Below, piece after piece: positions 35,690-43,697 of a stretch of 44,450 bases of DNA. Within the stretch, counting starts at the first letter, position 1; each line of letters begins with the position of its first letter. The translations under genes and the position numbers were made by a program. The DNA lies in assembly GCA_964621605.1 (NCBI GenBank), contig CAZUMJ010000025.1, positions 1-44,450 of the forward strand, given 5' to 3'. This DNA comes from CAZUMJ01 sp964621605. Its GTDB lineage: Bacteria > Actinomycetota > Acidimicrobiia > Acidimicrobiales > Iamiaceae. The notes beneath the pieces were generated by a model. The model was given only the letters and a program-made list of their open reading frames with translations, was not told the origin of the DNA and ran no database searches.

Positions 35690-35725
35690 ACCGTCTGCAC
35701 CGCTGCTCGGAAGTAGGCTGGCGGG

Positions 35726-36799
35726 GTGAACGCCGACGATTCGACGCAGGCTGACACGCGCCTGTGTCTCGGGGGTGCCCCGGCGTCCGCGCTGCCACAG
35801 GGGCCCGAGGAGCACCTCGGCACGGCACCCCTGCACCCCTCGGACTCCCCCACGGCGCACACCCCGCTCGTCGATCCCTCAGCCGCCGATCCCGCAGAGC
35901 TCGACGGGCCGGATCGCAAGCGACGCCCGCTCCCGCTGGCGTTGCTCGTCCAGGCGAGGCCCAAGCAGTGGGCGAAGAACGTGCTGGTGTTCGCGGCACC
36001 CGGTGCCGCGGGCGTGCTCTTCGAGGGTCGCCATGTGCTCGAAGCACTGGTGGCGTTCGTGGCGTTCAGCCTCGCCGCCTCGGGCACCTACTACCTCAAC
36101 GACGCGGGCGACGTCGAAGCCGACCGCCGCCACCCGACCAAGCGCTTCCGCCCGATCGCCGCCGGCGAGGTGCCGCTCACCTTGGCGCGGGTGCTCGGGC
36201 CCCTGCTCATCGTGGGCGGCATCGCGGTGTCCTTCGCCGCCAAGTGGGAGCTGGCTGTGGTCGTGGCCTGCTACGTGACCCTCACGACGGCGTACACCTA
36301 CTGGCTCAAGCACCTCGTGCTCTTCGACATCGTGGCCGTCGCGGCAGGGTTCGTCCTGCGGGCAATCGGTGGAGCCGCCGCGACACACGTCGAGGTGTCG
36401 AACTGGTTCTTCATCGTCGCCACGTTCGGCTCGCTGTTCATGGTCGCCGGCAAGCGCCACGCCGAGGTCCGCACCGTCGGCGCCGGCGGCTCCACGCGGG
36501 CGATCCTCAGCGACTACTCCGAGTCGTACCTCGAGTTCATCCGCTCCGCCTCGACCGCGGTGGTCTTGGTGTCGTACTGCCTGTGGGCGTTCGAGAAGGC
36601 TGCGGAAGAGACCGGCACCACCATCCCGTTCTTCCAACTGTCGATCGTGCCGTTCGCACTCGCCATCCTGCGCTACGCACTGCTCGTCGACCGCGGCGAG
36701 GGCGGCGCGCCCGAAGACGTCGTGTTCGGCGACCGCGTGCTGCTCGGCATCGGCGCCGTGTGGGCGCTGCTGTTCGGATTGGGGCTCCACCTCCGATGA
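35726..36799 (+). CDS. ubiA: UbiA-family decaprenyl-phosphate phosphoribosyltransferase
   Basis: The protein has 357 residues from a GTG at 35726. An acidic, probably disordered N-terminal extension of about 65 residues precedes the UbiA membrane domain. The prenyl-substrate aspartate motif is NDAGDVEAD at 125-133, followed by HPTKRFRPIAAG; a second acidic motif is in LSDYSESYLEF. About nine membrane segments are seen. In M. tuberculosis the equivalent Rv3806c joins decaprenyl phosphate and phosphoribosyl diphosphate to make the substrate for DprE1/DprE2. The placement between dprE2 and dprE1 supports the same role. It overlaps the dprE1 start by four bases (ATGA). Confidence 0.9.
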   Translation: MNADDSTQADTRLCLGGAPASALPQGPEEHLGTAPLHPSDSPTAHTPLVDPSAADPAELDGPDRKRRPLPLALLVQARPKQWAKNVLVFAAPGAAGVLFEGRHVLEALVAFVAFSLAASGTYYLNDAGDVEADRRHPTKRFRPIAAGEVPLTLARVLGPLLIVGGIAVSFAAKWELAVVVACYVTLTTAYTYWLKHLVLFDIVAVAAGFVLRAIGGAAATHVEVSNWFFIVATFGSLFMVAGKRHAEVRTVGAGGSTRAILSDYSESYLEFIRSASTAVVLVSYCLWAFEKAAEETGTTIPFFQLSIVPFALAILRYALLVDRGEGGAPEDVVFGDRVLLGIGAVWALLFGLGLHLR

Positions 36800-38148
36800 C
36801 ACACGAAGCATTGACCGGCTGGGGCCGCACCGCGCCCACCGTCGCCGACGTGGAACATCCGCGTACGGTCGACGACCTCGCCGCCGGTCTCGAACACCCG
36901 CCCTCCCGCGGGGTCGCGGTGCGCGGGCTCGGGCGCAGCTACGGCGACCCGGCACAGAACGCCGGCGGACGGGTGCTCGACGCGAGCGGCGTGCGCGGCC
37001 TGACCGAGCTCGACCTCACCCGCGGCCTCGTGACCGCGGCCGCGGGCACGAGCATCCACGACCTCATGAACTGGCTCGTCCCGCTGGGCTGGTTCGTGCC
37101 CGTCACGCCTGGCACGCGCTACGTCACCGTCGGCGGCGCCATCGCGAACGACATCCACGGCAAGAACCACCACAGCGCCGGGTCGTGGGGCAACCACGTC
37201 CGCTCGATGACGCTCGCCACGCCGGCCGACGGGAAGGTCACCGTCACCCCCGAGAGCGACCCCAGCCTGTTCTGGGCGACCGTCGGTGGTGTGGGCCTGA
37301 CCGGCGTCATCCTCGACGCCACGATCGAGCTCCACGCGATCGAGACGAGCCGCCTCGTCGTCGACACCGACCGCACCCGAGACCTCGACGAGGTCATGGC
37401 GCTCATGACCGAGGGCGACGACCGCTACGAGTACTCGGTCGCATGGATCGACCTCATGGCCCGCGGCGCCGCAGTGGGCCGCTCCATCCTCGATCGCGGC
37501 ACGTTCGCCCGCATCGACGACCTGCCGGCCAAGGCGCGCCGCGACCCCCTCGCCTACCGGGCCGAGGCGATCCTGCCGATGCCGGTCACCGCCCCGCCGA
37601 AGCTGCTGAACCCGCTCACCGTGCGAGCCTTCAACGAGCTCTGGTACCGCAAGGCACCTCGTCAGCGACGCGGCCACGTGGCGACCATCCCGAGCTTCTT
37701 CCATCCGCTCGACGCGATCCACGACTGGAATCGCGGCTACGGCCCGGCCGGGTTCCTGCAATGGCAGTGCGTCGTGCCGCTCGACGCCGGCGAGACGATG
37801 CGTCACATCGTCGAAGCGTTCAGCGCGTCGGCGTCCACCTCGTTGGTGAACGTGCTCAAGCGCTTCGGTCCCGGTAACGAGGGCATGCTGTCGTTCCCCC
37901 AACCGGGCTGGACGCTCTCGGTCGACCTGTCCGCCGACGTGGCCGGCCTGGGGCGCCTCCTCGACCGTCTCGACGAGTTGGTCTTGGAGGCGGGCGGTCG
38001 GCACTACCTCGCGAAGGACAGCCGCATGCGCCGCTCCACCTTCGAGGCGGGCTACCCACGCCTCGACGAGTGGCGCGCGGTGCGGCGCCGCGTCGACCCC
38101 GACGGCGTGCTCCAGCACGACCTGGGCCGACGCCTCGGCCTGATCTGA
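36796..38148 (+). CDS. dprE1: Decaprenylphosphoryl-ribose 2-oxidase DprE1
   Basis: The protein has 450 residues from the ATG at 36796, overlapping the preceding stop by four bases. The FAD-binding PCMH-type domain contains RGLGRSYGDPAQNAGG, LPGTR-like TPGTRYVTVGGAI, and NDIHGKNHHSAGSWGNHVRS with the conserved flavin-region His. The substrate domain has WYRKAPRQRRG, GPAGFLQWQ and AKDSRMRRSTF with the conserved Lys equivalent to M. tuberculosis Lys418. The position matching M. tuberculosis Cys387 (PGWNICVDF) is Ser375 here (PGWTLSVDL). The enzyme oxidises the 2'-OH of decaprenylphosphoryl-ribose; DprE2 then reduces the ketone. Length fits the family (461 in M. tuberculosis). Confidence 0.95.
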   Translation: MTHEALTGWGRTAPTVADVEHPRTVDDLAAGLEHPPSRGVAVRGLGRSYGDPAQNAGGRVLDASGVRGLTELDLTRGLVTAAAGTSIHDLMNWLVPLGWFVPVTPGTRYVTVGGAIANDIHGKNHHSAGSWGNHVRSMTLATPADGKVTVTPESDPSLFWATVGGVGLTGVILDATIELHAIETSRLVVDTDRTRDLDEVMALMTEGDDRYEYSVAWIDLMARGAAVGRSILDRGTFARIDDLPAKARRDPLAYRAEAILPMPVTAPPKLLNPLTVRAFNELWYRKAPRQRRGHVATIPSFFHPLDAIHDWNRGYGPAGFLQWQCVVPLDAGETMRHIVEAFSASASTSLVNVLKRFGPGNEGMLSFPQPGWTLSVDLSADVAGLGRLLDRLDELVLEAGGRHYLAKDSRMRRSTFEAGYPRLDEWRAVRRRVDPDGVLQHDLGRRLGLI

Positions 38149-38162
38149 CGACTGCGCACGCC

Positions 38163-40688
38163 TCAGCGTGAGCTGAGCATGCGTGACCGACCGACGATCA
38201 CGACGAGCAGCACCAGCACGACGGCCACGATCCCCGCCGCCCCCAGCCACGCCTTCGTCTGCGAGCGAGGTAGGCCCGTTGCGCCGTGCAGGTCTGCCCC
38301 GGCACGCCGCAGTATGTCGACCCACTTCGCGTCGGTGAGGTCGGCCCCGTCGAACACTGCCGCGCTCGCGGCGGACACGCCGAGGTCCGCGCGAGCGAAC
38401 CGTGCCCCCGTGAAGTCGCTCTCCCCGAGATCCGCCTGCGTGAGATCCGCCCGCGTGAACGTCGCGCCCGACGCATCGACGCGCACGAGGTGGGTCTGCC
38501 CGAAGTCCGCCTCGGTCAGGTCTGCCCCACGCAGGTCGGCGAGCGACATGGTCGCTTGGCCGAACTTCGCGCCCCGTGCGCGCACCTTGCGCAGCACGGC
38601 CTTGTAGAGGGTGGCCTGGATGAAGTCGGCCGCTCGCAGGTCTGCGCCGGTCAGGTCCGCACCGGTGAGGTCCGCCTGGCCGAAACCGGCGCGGCGCAGG
38701 TCCGCGCCGCGTAGGTCGGCGCCGACCAGGTCGACCTGCCCGAGCTCAGAAGCCTGGAGGTCTGCGTTTCGCAGGTCTGCGCCGCTGAGGTCTGCCTGGG
38801 TGAAGCGCAGGCCGTGCAGGTCCTGACAGCTCAGGTCTGCGCCGACGAGGCTCGCCTGGCTTCCGCCATCGGCCAGCAGACGGATCCGGGCGTCGGTCCG
38901 TGACCCCACCGCGCAGGTCACCGCCGGCCTGTCGGGGATCGGGGCGGTTGGGGTGGGCGTGGGTGTCTGGCGTTGCGCCGCGAGCCCACCGCCGAGGCAC
39001 AGGCCCAGCACCGCGAGCACCGGACCGACCGCCCCGACCCGTGTGGGCGTGGACGGCGGCGTGGCCGGTGGAGGCATCGGCTCTGTCGCGTTTACGTCGC
39101 CTCCACCCCCGCTACAAGCCGCGATCGCCGGACCCGCGATGCCGAGCGCCGCGGCGGCGGTGAGGTTCGGACCCCACACGACCACGCCCGGCACCGACGA
39201 TGCACGCAGCCCGACGCTTTCGCCGAGGTGAGTCCCGAAGGCACGCCAGCGCGCCCGGGATGCCAGCCCTTCTCCGGTGAGGCGGAAGCCCCCGAGCGCG
39301 CTCAAGGCGAGCAAGCACAGGGCCACCACCCAGGCGATCACCGCACGTTGGGGACTGGTGCCCCACAGTGGACCGGAGGTCAGCAGAAGCGCACCGACGC
39401 TCACCACGAAGATCCCGGACGGAAAGCGGCGGCGCAGCAGCCCGAGCGCCTTCCCCCGACGAACGACGTCACGGCGATACACGCGCCACCATGTGCCGCC
39501 ACGCACGAGCGGGAGCGGGCTGTGCACCCAGCCATCAGCCGTCGTGAGCGCCACCCTCGTCAGCTCGTCGAGCAGGGCGCCCTCTGCCGCGCTGAGGCCC
39601 GTGGGTGGCCTCGCCGCGGGACGGGCGCGGAAGTCCACGCTGGTGGTGTGGTCCACCTCGACGGCGCCGCGCATGGTGAGGTCGCACAGGGTCGCCGCGA
39701 CGCTGCGGGCACCGAGCGCATTCCCCCCTTGGTCGAGCAGCGCCACGAGCGCAGGGTCGAGTTGGTCGGGTGGTTCCTCGAGACGATCCGGTGCTGCTGC
39801 GGCTGCCACGCGACGCTGGCGGATGCCGCGTGCGGCGCCCAGCAACGCCACCGCCAGCGGAAGCACCGCCTCAGCCCCGAGGAGCCACCAGTACCCGTCG
39901 ATCAGCAGCGTGCGGCGACGGCGTGCGGCCGCCGCGGCCGCGAAGTACGCGTCATCGGCACGCTGCACCGCGGCGAAGGTCCGGTCGACGCGCCGTGACC
40001 CCGGCTGGACGGCGTCGGCGGCAGGCACGGCCGGGAAGGCCCCCGGCGCGGTCACGAGCACGACGGTCACGTTGCGCTCAGGGTGCATGCGCCCCGTCAC
40101 CCGGTAGGTGGTGCCCACGCGCGACACGTGCACGTCGCTGATGCCGAACCACCGGCTGCGCGGCGCGCCATCATCGGTGAGCGGCGTCGCCCCCGCGGGG
40201 AGGTGCAGCGTGACGTCGATCGGGACGAGCGGGTCGCGCTGATCGCCTTGACCCGTCTGTCGCCACAGCCCGAAGCGCACCATGGCCACCGCGGTCGTAC
40301 GCTCGACCGTTCCTCGCAAGCTCGACACGACCGTCGCGGTCGTCCCGTCCGCATCGAAGGTGGTCATGTCGGAGGCGGTGCGCACCGGGTCGCCGTCGAG
40401 CGTCACCGCATCGACCGCGCCGTCGGCTGGGGAGTCGATGCGGATCTTCGCGGCCTCGTCACCCCGGAACTGGTACTCGGTCGTCACCTCGGCCGCGCCC
40501 GATGCGTCGACGGCCGCAACCACGTGCACGCGCTGCAACGGCGATGCCGGCGTGGTGTCGAACGGATCGAAGACCGCTCCGACGGCGGCACCGACGGCGA
40601 CCAGCCCGACGAACACCGGGACGAGCAGCAGCGTCAGCGCTCCCATCCCCACCACCATCAGCAGTCGATCCGACTTGTCCTCCGCCAT
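38163..40688 (-). CDS. DUF2207 membrane protein fused to a pentapeptide-repeat domain
   Basis: The protein has 841 residues from the ATG at 40688; typical DUF2207 proteins are about 550-650. An N-terminal membrane helix (LLMVVGMGALTLLLVPVFVG) is followed by the external DUF2207 region (VHVVAAVDASGAAEVTTEYQF), a second helix at about 265-285, a cytoplasmic region, two more helices and the usual DUF2207 end (LTAAAALGIAGPAIAACSGGGGD). An added helix (GPVLAVLGLCLGGGLA) and a Pro/Thr linker then lead to a right-handed pentapeptide-repeat segment (about 625-790, roughly 33 units of the type ADLxx), closed by a C-terminal helix (AAGIVAVVLVLLVVIV). The repeat lies between two membrane helices. Function unknown; it probably follows mscL and the 96-residue gene in one transcript. 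Confidence 0.85.
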   Translation of the reverse strand: MAEDKSDRLLMVVGMGALTLLLVPVFVGLVAVGAAVGAVFDPFDTTPASPLQRVHVVAAVDASGAAEVTTEYQFRGDEAAKIRIDSPADGAVDAVTLDGDPVRTASDMTTFDADGTTATVVSSLRGTVERTTAVAMVRFGLWRQTGQGDQRDPLVPIDVTLHLPAGATPLTDDGAPRSRWFGISDVHVSRVGTTYRVTGRMHPERNVTVVLVTAPGAFPAVPAADAVQPGSRRVDRTFAAVQRADDAYFAAAAAARRRRTLLIDGYWWLLGAEAVLPLAVALLGAARGIRQRRVAAAAAPDRLEEPPDQLDPALVALLDQGGNALGARSVAATLCDLTMRGAVEVDHTTSVDFRARPAARPPTGLSAAEGALLDELTRVALTTADGWVHSPLPLVRGGTWWRVYRRDVVRRGKALGLLRRRFPSGIFVVSVGALLLTSGPLWGTSPQRAVIAWVVALCLLALSALGGFRLTGEGLASRARWRAFGTHLGESVGLRASSVPGVVVWGPNLTAAAALGIAGPAIAACSGGGGDVNATEPMPPPATPPSTPTRVGAVGPVLAVLGLCLGGGLAAQRQTPTPTPTAPIPDRPAVTCAVGSRTDARIRLLADGGSQASLVGADLSCQDLHGLRFTQADLSGADLRNADLQASELGQVDLVGADLRGADLRRAGFGQADLTGADLTGADLRAADFIQATLYKAVLRKVRARGAKFGQATMSLADLRGADLTEADFGQTHLVRVDASGATFTRADLTQADLGESDFTGARFARADLGVSAASAAVFDGADLTDAKWVDILRRAGADLHGATGLPRSQTKAWLGAAGIVAVVLVLLVVIVGRSRMLSSR

Positions 40689-40760
40689 GCCGACCGAACC
40701 CTAACGCCTTGCTGTGCAGGAACTGACGCACCCATGCCCGAGGACCTCGTGCGCGCACCC

Positions 40761-41051
40761 TCAGCGCAGGGTCTGCGCCAACGCACCGAGGATGCGCGCC
40801 ACCTCGAGCAGCGCGTCACGATCGTGGTCGGGGTGAGGCAGCTCCGACACCTGCTCGCCGAGACGGCGAAGCGTGAGCGCCACCTCATCGGCCTCGGCAC
40901 GGGTGACGTCGATGCGGTCGCCACGCAGGTGCGGCGCGATCTGCTCCTCCTGCACCTGGAGGGCCACCGCGGCGACACCCGCGTCGAGGCGCCCGTCGAG
41001 CACCGCGCGGGCGGTCTCTACAACGATGCGCACACGCTCGCGGGGGTTCAC
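40761..41051 (-). CDS. Small conserved-looking protein of unknown function
   Basis: The protein has 96 residues from a GTG at 41051 (MNPRERVRIVVETARAVLDG). It is acidic and predicted mainly helical: VLDGRLDAGVAAVALQVQEE, TRAEADEVALTLRRLGEQV, DRDALLEVARILGALAQTLR. No membrane segment, signal or cysteine is present. I do not recognise a family. It lies 29 bases after the mscL stop and 72 bases before the DUF2207-pentapeptide gene, all on one strand. Confidence 0.6.
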   Translation of the reverse strand: MNPRERVRIVVETARAVLDGRLDAGVAAVALQVQEEQIAPHLRGDRIDVTRAEADEVALTLRRLGEQVSELPHPDHDRDALLEVARILGALAQTLR

Positions 41052-41080
41052 GAATGCCGCGCTGCCTCGGGGAACGGGCC

Positions 41081-41467
41081 CTACTTGCGCTCGGCGAGCA
41101 GGTCCCGGATCTCGGTGAGCAACTGCTTCTCGTCGGGTTCAGGCGCCGCTTCTTCTCCGGGCTTGCGCACGCGACCCCGCAACCCCTCGTACACCTTGAC
41201 GAGGGCGAACACGGCCGCCGCGACGATCAGGAAGTTGAGCACTGCGTTGATGAACAGCCCGTAGCTGACGACCCCCTTGCCGATCTTCAGGGTCAGGTCG
41301 TCGAAGCTCGGCTTCCCGGCGATCGCGCCGACGATCGGCATCACGATCGCGTTCACGAGCGAGTCGACGACGTCTTTGATCTTCAAGCCCAGGATGAACG
41401 CCACGGCGAGCTCGATGATGTTGCCGCGGTTGATGAACTCCTTGAACTCGTTCAACAGGTTCTTCAT
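41081..41467 (-). CDS. mscL: Large-conductance mechanosensitive channel
   Basis: The protein has 128 residues from the ATG at 41467, preceded by GAGGAGGAG. The N-terminal amphipathic helix and first membrane helix contain the canonical EFKEFINRGNIIELAVAFILG, with a poly-small-residue pore region, and the second helix is VLNFLIVAAAVFALVKVYEGL. A cytoplasmic C-terminal bundle follows (LLTEIRDLLAERK). MscL opens under high membrane tension to release solutes after osmotic downshock. Length is normal. A 14-bp perfect palindrome lies in the divergent region upstream. Confidence 0.97.
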   Translation of the reverse strand: MKNLLNEFKEFINRGNIIELAVAFILGLKIKDVVDSLVNAIVMPIVGAIAGKPSFDDLTLKIGKGVVSYGLFINAVLNFLIVAAAVFALVKVYEGLRGRVRKPGEEAAPEPDEKQLLTEIRDLLAERK

Positions 41468-41531
41468 GGCTCCTCCTCGAGTTGGTTGCCGGTCCGATGA
41501 GATGACGCGGCGCACAGGTGACGCAGCCATT

Positions 41532-41545
41532 GTGGTCGCGACCAC
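41532..41545. promoter_or_regulatory. Perfect 14-bp palindrome in the mscL/HAD divergent region
   Basis: GTGGTCGCGACCAC is its own reverse complement and lies between the divergent starts at 41467 and 41623. It could be an operator for one or both genes, though palindromes of this length also arise by chance in GC-rich DNA. Confidence 0.4.
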
Positions 41546-41622
41546 GGTCGACGTCGGCGATGCAGCCCGCCGGCGATCCCTCGGTCGGGCTCACGCGGGT
41601 GGCGCAGTAGCGTTGCGCCTCC

Positions 41623-42285
41623 ATGGCCACCGGACCAGCTGGGGACGCGACCCCGGATGCAACCCGCCGCGTGGCGGCGTTCGACTTCGACGGCACGCTG
41701 GCGCGGCGCGACACGTTGCTGGGCTTCCTCGTGGAAGCCACGAGCCTGCACCGCGTCGCCGGGGCGCTCGCCGCGCAGGCCCCGGCGTACCTGCGTCGCA
41801 CCGCAACGCGCGACGAGTTGAAGGAGCGGGTGATCAGCCGCCTGCTCCGACACCAGGAGCGAGCGCGCGTCGAAGCACTCGGCGCCGACTACGCGGTCGG
41901 CCTCGTCCACCTGCTTCGGCCGGAGATGAGCGAGCGCGTCCGCTGGCATCGCTCCCAGGGCCACGAGCTCGTGATCGTCTCGGCCTCGATGCGCTTCTAC
42001 CTCGATCCGCTCGCGGAGACGCTCGGCTTCGATCACGTGATCGCCGTCGATCTCGAAACGGGACCTGACGGAAGGCTCACGGGCGCCCTCGCCGGGCCGA
42101 ACGTGCGCGGACCCGAGAAGGCGCGCCGGTTGCGGGCGTGGCTGGGCGATGAGCGCCCCGCGGAGTTGTGGGCATACGGCGACTCGTCGGGCGACGACGA
42201 GTTGCTGGCGATGGCCGACCACCCCACCTGGGTGGGGCGACGAGCCAAGCGCAACCCCGCGGAGCCTCAGCTCACTTCGGGTTGA
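41623..42285 (+). CDS. HAD-superfamily IB phosphatase (SerB-like)
   Basis: The protein has 220 residues from the ATG at 41623. Motif I is FDFDGTLARRDTLLGFL with the nucleophilic Asp, motif II is VIVSASMRFYL, and motifs III/IV are the lysine in RGPEKARRL and AYGDSSGDDELLAMA. A helical cap lies between motifs I and II. The layout is that of the HAD-IB group that includes phosphoserine phosphatase and several lipid- or sugar-phosphate phosphatases. The substrate is not resolvable. Cytoplasmic. Confidence 0.92.
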   Translation: MATGPAGDATPDATRRVAAFDFDGTLARRDTLLGFLVEATSLHRVAGALAAQAPAYLRRTATRDELKERVISRLLRHQERARVEALGADYAVGLVHLLRPEMSERVRWHRSQGHELVIVSASMRFYLDPLAETLGFDHVIAVDLETGPDGRLTGALAGPNVRGPEKARRLRAWLGDERPAELWAYGDSSGDDELLAMADHPTWVGRRAKRNPAEPQLTSG

Positions 42286-42310
42286 GGCGGGCGCCGCGGG
42301 CTTTGGTGCA

Positions 42311-43024
42311 CTACCGGCCGAGGATGGCGTCGGCAGTTTCTGCGACGCCGCCCGGGTCGATCGGGGGCGTTCCGTCCGGGCTGGCAGCGATCAACTCGAA
42401 CATGCCGGCGGGACACATCGCCGCGACGAGGCGGACGACGCCACCGCCACGAGGGTCGGCGTGGTCGCGGACCCACACCTCGCATGCACCGGTGCTGACG
42501 CCGCGAGCGACCTGATGTGCTCCCGGAGCGACGGCGCTGATCGCGAGCCGCCCGGTGCCATCGGACGGGTAGACCGTAAGCGACGCGGTGGCCTCGGTTC
42601 CCCCGGCAATCGTGGGGCGCTCACCCCCGGAAATCGAGATTGAGCTGCCGTCGGTCTCGCGAAGCTTGACATCCGGGCGAGACCTAAGTGTTGCCTGTAT
42701 GTTCGCCTCCCTCTCCGCAACCCCGTCCGTGACCGCATCGGAGGGGAAGACGACCCCGAGGCGCGACGCGAGCGCGGGCAGGGCTCTGCTCATGAGCACC
42801 TCGGCCGCCTCCGGGGCACCTCGAGCTTCAGGCGTCGGAGCACCATGCGCGGAGGTTTGCACCGCCGTGGCGGGAGTCGAGGATGCCTGATGACCGCCAG
42901 ACGCAGCTACCGCTATAGCAACTAGGCACGCTCCGGCAACCGCTACAAAGACTCGTGCACCGCCGAAGCGCCGTAAACAAGGCCGACCAGATACGCCTGC
43001 CTTCAATTGCAGTTCATGTTCCAT
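42311..43024 (-). CDS. Secreted or membrane-anchored protein of unknown function
   Basis: The protein has 237 residues from the ATG at 43024; AAGGAG lies about seven bases upstream. An N-terminal basic region precedes a hydrophobic helix (VFVAVAGACLVAIAVAASGG) near residues 25-45, acting as a signal or anchor. The mature part is rich in Ala, Gly, Ser, Thr and Pro in its first ~40 residues, then contains RALPALASRLGVVFPSD, VKLRETDGSSISISGGERP, and ACEVWVRDHADPRGGGVV with two widely spaced cysteines. No family is recognised. GC content begins to fall in and after this gene. Confidence 0.65.
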   Translation of the reverse strand: MEHELQLKAGVSGRPCLRRFGGARVFVAVAGACLVAIAVAASGGHQASSTPATAVQTSAHGAPTPEARGAPEAAEVLMSRALPALASRLGVVFPSDAVTDGVAEREANIQATLRSRPDVKLRETDGSSISISGGERPTIAGGTEATASLTVYPSDGTGRLAISAVAPGAHQVARGVSTGACEVWVRDHADPRGGGVVRLVAAMCPAGMFELIAASPDGTPPIDPGGVAETADAILGR

Positions 43025-43073
43025 GACCGCTCCTTACGTAAGGGGGCTGAAGCTAATCGGGTGGGGGTGGGAG

Positions 43074-43635
43074 CTAATCTCCCGTCGCCAGGTCTCGATC
43101 CTGACGCGAGAGCGCGTACACCAGCATGTCGTAGTAGCGGCCCCCGTGGAAAAGGTAATCCGGCAAGCGCCCAACTTCGCAGAACGGAAAATGCTTGCTC
43201 AGCGACCCACCACTCTCAAAAAGCTCCGCGACATACTCTGGGACCTGCGCATACATATACCTGAGATTCCACGTATCAAAGAGGTAGTCCACAAATATTC
43301 TCAAACCGCTACTTCCGTCACCAACGTAGATGTTGTTGGGGTCCATAAGCGCACCGACTGCCACGTGGCCAGCGCTATGATCGGCATCGTAGGCGACCTA
43401 CATATCCAATCGGCCGCTCGAGCGCAATGCTGTGCACGACAAAATGTGCAAGGACACCATCATCGATATGCGCAGCAAACCGTTCAATCGGTGGGATGCT
43501 CCCGCGGAATCTCCAGCGATAAGCGTTTTGGTCGCAGACTGCTATCCAATAGAGGAACTCAATATCCTGAGGACGAACTGGCCAAAGTTCAACACGGGCA
43601 TCACAGAGCACCCGCTGCGGTGGAATGTTATGCAT
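43074..43635 (-). pseudogene. GNAT (RimJ/RimL-type) N-acetyltransferase with an internal frameshift
   Basis: Two adjacent frames encode consecutive parts of one GNAT domain. From the ATG at 43635 the first gives VELWPVRPQDIEFLYWIA, then VVHSIALERPIGYVG, and stops at 43375. The continuing sequence resumes in another frame as AYDADHSAGHVAVGALMDP at about 43391 and runs through GLRIFVDYLFDTW, FCEVGRLPDYLFHGGRYYDM to the stop at 43074. One base inserted or deleted around 43385-43400 reconnects them. The full product would be about 186 residues and resembles acetyltransferases that modify protein N-termini, sugars or antibiotics. It lies in a lower-GC segment, so either decay of a transferred gene or a sequencing error is possible. 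Confidence 0.75.
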
Positions 43636-43697
43636 CGACTAGCCCTGAGTGGCCCCACATTTGCGTCGAACTCAGCTCGGCCAAGCGCTTCACTACC

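Noticed and set aside
43375..43400. Programmed ribosomal frameshift in the GNAT gene
   Set aside because: No slippery heptamer or following pseudoknot is visible, so mutation or sequencing error is simpler.
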